A stretch of DNA of 64,000 bases from Luteibacter sp. dw_328. GTDB lineage: Bacteria > Pseudomonadota > Gammaproteobacteria > Xanthomonadales > Rhodanobacteraceae. The stretch covers positions 434,001-498,000 of the forward strand of contig NZ_JAAVUW010000002.1 of the NCBI RefSeq assembly GCF_018449605.1, read 5' to 3'. This document shows positions 60,775 to 64,000 of the stretch, one piece after another. The position numbers and the translations under genes were made by a program. Below the pieces are notes generated by a model. That model did no database searches. It was not told the DNA's origin and worked only from the letters and a program-made list of their open reading frames with translations. The first letter of the stretch is position 1; the number at the start of each line of letters is the position of its first letter.

Positions 60775-62658
60775 ATGAAGTCCAACGCAACGAAGACCCT
60801 GTGGGAGCCGCTTCAGCGGCGATGCCTTTTGCTCCTCGCCATAGCCGCAATCATCACCCCGATGGCTGTCGCCGCATCAGACAACAGCTCCGTCTGGAAC
60901 GGAAAAGCAGCCCCTCTGGCAACCCCATGGACCTCCCAGGTATCGCCCACGAACGCGCTACCCGAGTACCCGCGCCCGCAACTGGCGCGCCCCTCGCTCG
61001 AGCATCCCCAGTGGATGAACCTCAACGGCTTGTGGCAGTACGCGGCGACCGACGGGAAGGGTGCACCGTCGTTCGGTAAGGCGCTGAAGGACAAGGTGCT
61101 GGTTCCGTACCCGATCGAATCTGTGCTCTCGGGTGTGCAGAAGCATTCGGATTTCATGGTCTATCGCCGCCTGGTGGACGTCCCGGCGTCGTTCACCGCT
61201 CATGGCCAGCACGTACAGCTGAACTTCGGCGCCGTGGCCCAGGATGCCACCGTGTACGTCAACGGCAAGGAAGTGGCACGCCATACGGGCGGCTACACCT
61301 CCTTCAGTGCGGACATAACGCAGGCGCTGCAGCCGGGCGGCCCGCAGGAGATCGTCGTCGCCGTGCATGCGCCGGTCGACGGCGTGAACGTCATGGTCGG
61401 TAAGCAGCGGCTGAAACCCGACGGCATCTTCTATACCGCAGCGTCGGGCATCTGGCAGTCGGTCTGGCTGGAACCGGTGCCGGCAACCCGCCTGGCGCAG
61501 CTGGACTTCACGCCGGCGTCTAGCCTGGATGCCTTTACCGTGACGTCGAAGTTGCAGGGCAGCGCCGCGAACGCCATCCTCCATGTGATCGCTTATGCGG
61601 ACGGCAAGTCGGTGGGCGAGGTAAGCGGACCAGCCGGCAAGCCCTTGCATCTGGCCATCGCCCATCCGCACCTGTGGAGCCCGCAGGATCCCTTCCTCTA
61701 CAGCTTCAAGGGCACCCTTACGCAGGGTGACCAGCGCGACGACGTGACCAGCTATGCCGGCATGCGCAGCATCGGCATCAAGAAGGTGGGTGGACTCAAC
61801 CGCATCGTGCTCAACGGTAAGCCGACCTTCCTGCTGGGCACGCTGGATCAGGGTTACTGGCCCGACGGCATCTACACCGCGCCGACGGACGAAGCGCTCA
61901 AGTTCGACATCCAGAAAACTAAGGATCTGGGTTTCAACGCCATCCGCAAGCACATCAAGGTGGAACCGGCGCGTTGGTACTACTGGGCCGACCGCATCGG
62001 CCTGATGGTGTGGCAGGACATGCCGGCGCTACCGAACGGGCACAACGACAAGCTCAGCGAGGCCGACAAAGCCGGCTTCCGCACCGATGTCACGGCCATC
62101 GTCGAGCAGCTCAAGGGCGAGACGTCGATCATCGGCTGGATTCCGTTCAACGAAGGCTGGGGGCAATGGAGTATTCGGGCTGCTGCCGAGTTGGCTATGC
62201 AGATCAAGAAGCTCGATCCGTCGCGCCTGGTCAATGCCCGTAGCGGTGCGAACTGCTGCGACACCAAGGGTGATCCGAAAGCCGGTGACCTCATCGACAT
62301 CCATGACTACCAGGGTCCGGGTCTTCCCGCACCGGATGCGACGCGAGCCTCGATGGATGGTGAGCACGGCGGTCTGACGCTGGGTGTCCCCGGTCATGTG
62401 TGGCCGAACACGCCGATCAACCCGTATGGCGAAGTGAAAGACAACGCCGCGTTGAACGATGGCTATGTCGCCAACACGGCCGTGCTGCGCGACAAGGGTC
62501 CGGGCATTGGCGTATCCGGCAGCGTCTATACGCAAATCACCGATGTCGAGGGTGAGCACAATGGTCTGTACACCTACGATCGGAAGATCGAAAAGGTGGA
62601 TGGGGCGAAGGTGCGGGCGATCAATGATGCGACGATACGTGCGGGCGGGCAGCCCTGA
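60775..62658 (+). CDS. GH2 family glycoside hydrolase
   Basis: A 627-residue exported enzyme with a weak signal peptide (CLLLLAIAAIITPMAVAA). Jelly-roll sugar-binding domain (about residues 100-210), Ig-like domain, then the TIM barrel. The acid/base is Glu460 in PFNEGWGQW, and Glu530 in DGEHGG fits the nucleophile. Could be a beta-mannosidase, beta-galactosidase or beta-glucuronidase; the neighbouring GH92 enzyme favours mannoside substrates. The ATG at 60775 has TAAGGAACAA upstream; a longer frame to 60559 overlaps the GH92 gene and is rejected. Confidence 0.92.
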   Translation: MKSNATKTLWEPLQRRCLLLLAIAAIITPMAVAASDNSSVWNGKAAPLATPWTSQVSPTNALPEYPRPQLARPSLEHPQWMNLNGLWQYAATDGKGAPSFGKALKDKVLVPYPIESVLSGVQKHSDFMVYRRLVDVPASFTAHGQHVQLNFGAVAQDATVYVNGKEVARHTGGYTSFSADITQALQPGGPQEIVVAVHAPVDGVNVMVGKQRLKPDGIFYTAASGIWQSVWLEPVPATRLAQLDFTPASSLDAFTVTSKLQGSAANAILHVIAYADGKSVGEVSGPAGKPLHLAIAHPHLWSPQDPFLYSFKGTLTQGDQRDDVTSYAGMRSIGIKKVGGLNRIVLNGKPTFLLGTLDQGYWPDGIYTAPTDEALKFDIQKTKDLGFNAIRKHIKVEPARWYYWADRIGLMVWQDMPALPNGHNDKLSEADKAGFRTDVTAIVEQLKGETSIIGWIPFNEGWGQWSIRAAAELAMQIKKLDPSRLVNARSGANCCDTKGDPKAGDLIDIHDYQGPGLPAPDATRASMDGEHGGLTLGVPGHVWPNTPINPYGEVKDNAALNDGYVANTAVLRDKGPGIGVSGSVYTQITDVEGEHNGLYTYDRKIEKVDGAKVRAINDATIRAGGQP

Positions 62659-62708
62659 CGAGGGCATCCCGTTGCCTCTGCCGAGCACGTCGGTCGAGGC
62701 GCCTACAG

Positions 62709-62726
62709 ACAACTTCAAGTTGTTTT
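62709..62726 (+). terminator. Short hairpin with T run after the GH2 gene
   Basis: ACAAC-TTCAA-GTTGT is a 5-bp stem followed directly by TTT. It is 51 bp after the GH2 stop. A weak rho-independent terminator is likely. Confidence 0.45.
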
Positions 62727-62865
62727 GATACGGTAATTCCGTTGCCTGCGTCGTCGCTGTGAATGCTGCGCAGGCAACCATCGCTTTATGCGGTGAGAAG
62801 CGCGGCCCAGAGGTGTTAGCGCACCCCTGGACCGCTAACCCTAACTAACTAGTCTGGAGTCAGTC

Positions 62866-62967
62866 ATGGCTGTTACCGATGATACGGTACCCGCTCGCCC
62901 GCCGAACCCCCTCGGCGACATTCCCATCGGTCACCGGGCGCTCTGCAGTCCACGCAGACACGGTTGA
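62866..62967 (+). CDS. Possible 33-residue small protein
   Basis: ATG at 62866 with a good GGAG 6 nt upstream opens MAVTDDTVPARPPNPLGDIP and stops at 62967. Upstream (62815-62839) GTTAGCG and CGCTAAC form a 7-bp dyad, possibly an operator or leader hairpin. No homologue is recognised and the frame after the stop is not coding, so this may be a chance ORF. Confidence 0.3.
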   Translation: MAVTDDTVPARPPNPLGDIPIGHRALCSPRRHG

Positions 62968-63207
62968 AGAACCGCGGCGGCAGCCGTAAATCTGAGTTTT
63001 TTCTCGGCCGAGCAGCACGGCGCGTCGCCGTGTGGACCCGAGAACGGGCGCGGCTGCCTCTGCAACACACTTCGTCAACTCAAGCCGCACGGCGTCCGGA
63101 CACGGGCAGCCGATGAACCCGCGCATCCGTTTGATCCGCGGCACGTTGCGCGATGCGTAGCGTGCCGCACCTGGATGAGGGGGAGGGCGGTAGGCAAGGA
63201 GAGCGTC

Positions 63208-63486
63208 ATGGCTAAAACGAAAGCCCACACCACCCATCCGGGGTTCCACTATCACATCGATCCGGAAGCCACGTCCCACGACCTGATGAATGAGGCGACC
63301 GAGTGGCTTCAGTACGCTCGTAGCCTCACGCGGCTACTTGCCGACTTCATCCATGAAGCCGACACCGTCGATTGCCAACGGGTGGCGCATGCCATGGAGG
63401 CGATCGGTGCCTTGACGCATATGGGGGTGCAGTGCACGGCGCAGGCGCATGCGCGGATGTGTTGGGAGACGGGGGTGAACAGATGA
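63208..63486 (+). CDS. Small hypothetical protein
   Basis: A 92-residue, probably cytoplasmic protein: SHDLMNEATEWLQYARSLTR then LADFIHEADTVDCQ and AHAMEAIGALTHMGVQC, an all-helical pattern with a His-rich N-terminus (THPGFHYHIDPE). It resembles in style the small DUF3077-like helical proteins of Pseudomonas, but I cannot assign it. ATG at 63208 follows AAGGAGA. G+C drops after this gene. Confidence 0.65.
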   Translation: MAKTKAHTTHPGFHYHIDPEATSHDLMNEATEWLQYARSLTRLLADFIHEADTVDCQRVAHAMEAIGALTHMGVQCTAQAHARMCWETGVNR

Positions 63487-63541
63487 CTTTGGCGGCGAAG
63501 AGTGGTGCGGCTGCGTGGACGCGGCTGTTGGGCTAGCCGGT

Positions 63542-64000
63542 ATGGCCACGGCTCGAAGAACTTCCGTCGCTGGCAATGTTGGCATCGGAGCAACATCCCG
63601 GGTTACCGAATTCGAGCGCCCGATCCTTCAATGCTCGTCGCGTCCAGCTATAACCGCTGTTGGTGCGGCAGTAAATAAAGGAGAGAGCTCGGATGAACGC
63701 GCCTATGTGTATCTGGAAGAATCTGCATCACACAAGATACGCTGGATTACACCGATTCCTGTGCGTCCAGGTTGGTACCAGAATCGTGCGTCGCACTGCG
63801 TAGCAGCCGGGGACTCTATCTATGCCCTCGTCCAGTCCGACACGAATGCCGTACCGGTACTGTCGCAAACATTGATCAGCATAGCGACGCTAAACCAAGC
63901 TAGCGGTCATATGCAGACGAATGACATAGTGAAAGTGTCGGACCTGAAGGGTGCCCACACCGTCTTCGTCTATGACGGCGCTGAAAATTTTCTCTTTCAA
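63542..64000 (+). CDS. Unrecognised gene, 3' end beyond the window
   Basis: A frame open from 63479 to the window end; the first ATG is at 63542, giving 153 residues in view. Sequence such as AYVYLEESASHKIRWITPIP, WYQNRASHCVAAGDSIYALV and VPVLSQTLISIATLNQASG reads like a secreted or surface beta-rich protein. G+C here is near 50%, well below the rest of the window, so acquisition by transfer is possible. No Shine-Dalgarno precedes 63542, so the true start might be the GTG at 63515. I do not recognise a family. Confidence 0.5.
   Translation, partial: MATARRTSVAGNVGIGATSRVTEFERPILQCSSRPAITAVGAAVNKGESSDERAYVYLEESASHKIRWITPIPVRPGWYQNRASHCVAAGDSIYALVQSDTNAVPVLSQTLISIATLNQASGHMQTNDIVKVSDLKGAHTVFVYDGAENFLFQ

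Noticed and set aside
62860-63279. A 139-residue minus-strand open frame between the small genes at the right end
   Set aside because: Arg-rich composition typical of antisense high-G+C frames and overlap with the better-supported gene at 63208; no domain seen.
63693-63803. A 36-codon ORF with a strong Shine-Dalgarno at the right end
   Set aside because: It lies inside a longer open frame with more protein-like sequence; kept only as a note in the findings.
1-64000. tRNA, rRNA, riboswitch or CRISPR array anywhere in the window
   Set aside because: No cloverleaf-like sequence, rRNA segment, riboswitch leader or regularly spaced repeat array was found by reading both strands; a covariance-model scan would be needed to exclude small RNAs.

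Overview
The window is about 65% G+C, densely coded on both strands, and rich in translationally coupled (ATGA/GTGA) operons, GTG/TTG starts and large TonB-dependent receptors. Together with the Slp lipoprotein, the RDD/SpoIIM/DUF4129/DUF4350/MoxR/DUF58 cluster, a CRP-like site and a TGTAGGAGCCGATTCATCGGC-type palindrome, this points to a gammaproteobacterium of the Lysobacterales (Xanthomonadales), probably Rhodanobacteraceae of the Luteibacter/Dyella type. That placement is inference; there is no rRNA or tRNA gene in the window.

Layout. 0-6.5 kb: a partial Ser/Thr kinase with a C-terminal TPR region, Slp lipoprotein, RlmJ rRNA methylase, a divergent oxidoreductase/LysR pair, a quinone-oxidoreductase-like MDR and an acidic DUF6630-like protein. 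6.9-11.5 kb: a TonB-dependent receptor coupled to an M28 peptidase. 11.6-19.5 kb: membrane proteins, an ABC-F ATPase, two tandem paralogous lipoproteins, a citrate-lyase-type gene scar, a palindromic repeat, and a UvrA2-type ATPase. 19.5-28.1 kb: a secreted alpha/beta hydrolase, then a CecR-like TetR repressor divergent from a complete HlyD-ABC-permease-permease-outer membrane factor efflux operon (the YbhGFSR arrangement) with a palindromic operator.

28.1-43.3 kb is a probable zinc-starvation island. Two Zur-like palindromes (TGTTAT-N3-ATAACA and a close variant) sit 20-21 bp before the start codons of a phospholipase D-like exported protein and of a ZrgA/DUF2796 protein. The second starts a long, nearly gap-free run: ZrgA, MacB-like ABC ATPase and permease, DUF3299 lipoprotein, CobW/COG0523 metallochaperone GTPase, a His-rich unknown protein, a CocE/NonD hydrolase, a ZIP transporter, three SPFH (HflK/HflC-like) proteins and a P1B-type ATPase whose usual CPC motif reads CPS. 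A beta-carbonic anhydrase lies convergent to it.

45-52.5 kb is an eight-gene operon of RDD, SpoIIM, DUF4129, DUF4350, MoxR and DUF58 proteins. 52.6-54.4 kb is the most striking locus: a tetrapyrrole-methylase-fold enzyme resembling the SonM/OphMA peptide-backbone N-methyltransferases, surrounded by three short paralogous genes whose products look like stand-alone borosin precursors (binding domain plus variable C-terminal tail). This appears to be a split borosin RiPP locus with three substrates for one enzyme. 55-62.7 kb is a glycan-use locus: a large TonB-dependent receptor, a GH92 alpha-mannosidase-type enzyme and a GH2 enzyme, with a CRP-like site upstream and a strong hairpin after the receptor gene. 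The last 1.3 kb holds small hypothetical genes and the start of an unrecognised gene of lower G+C that runs off the end.
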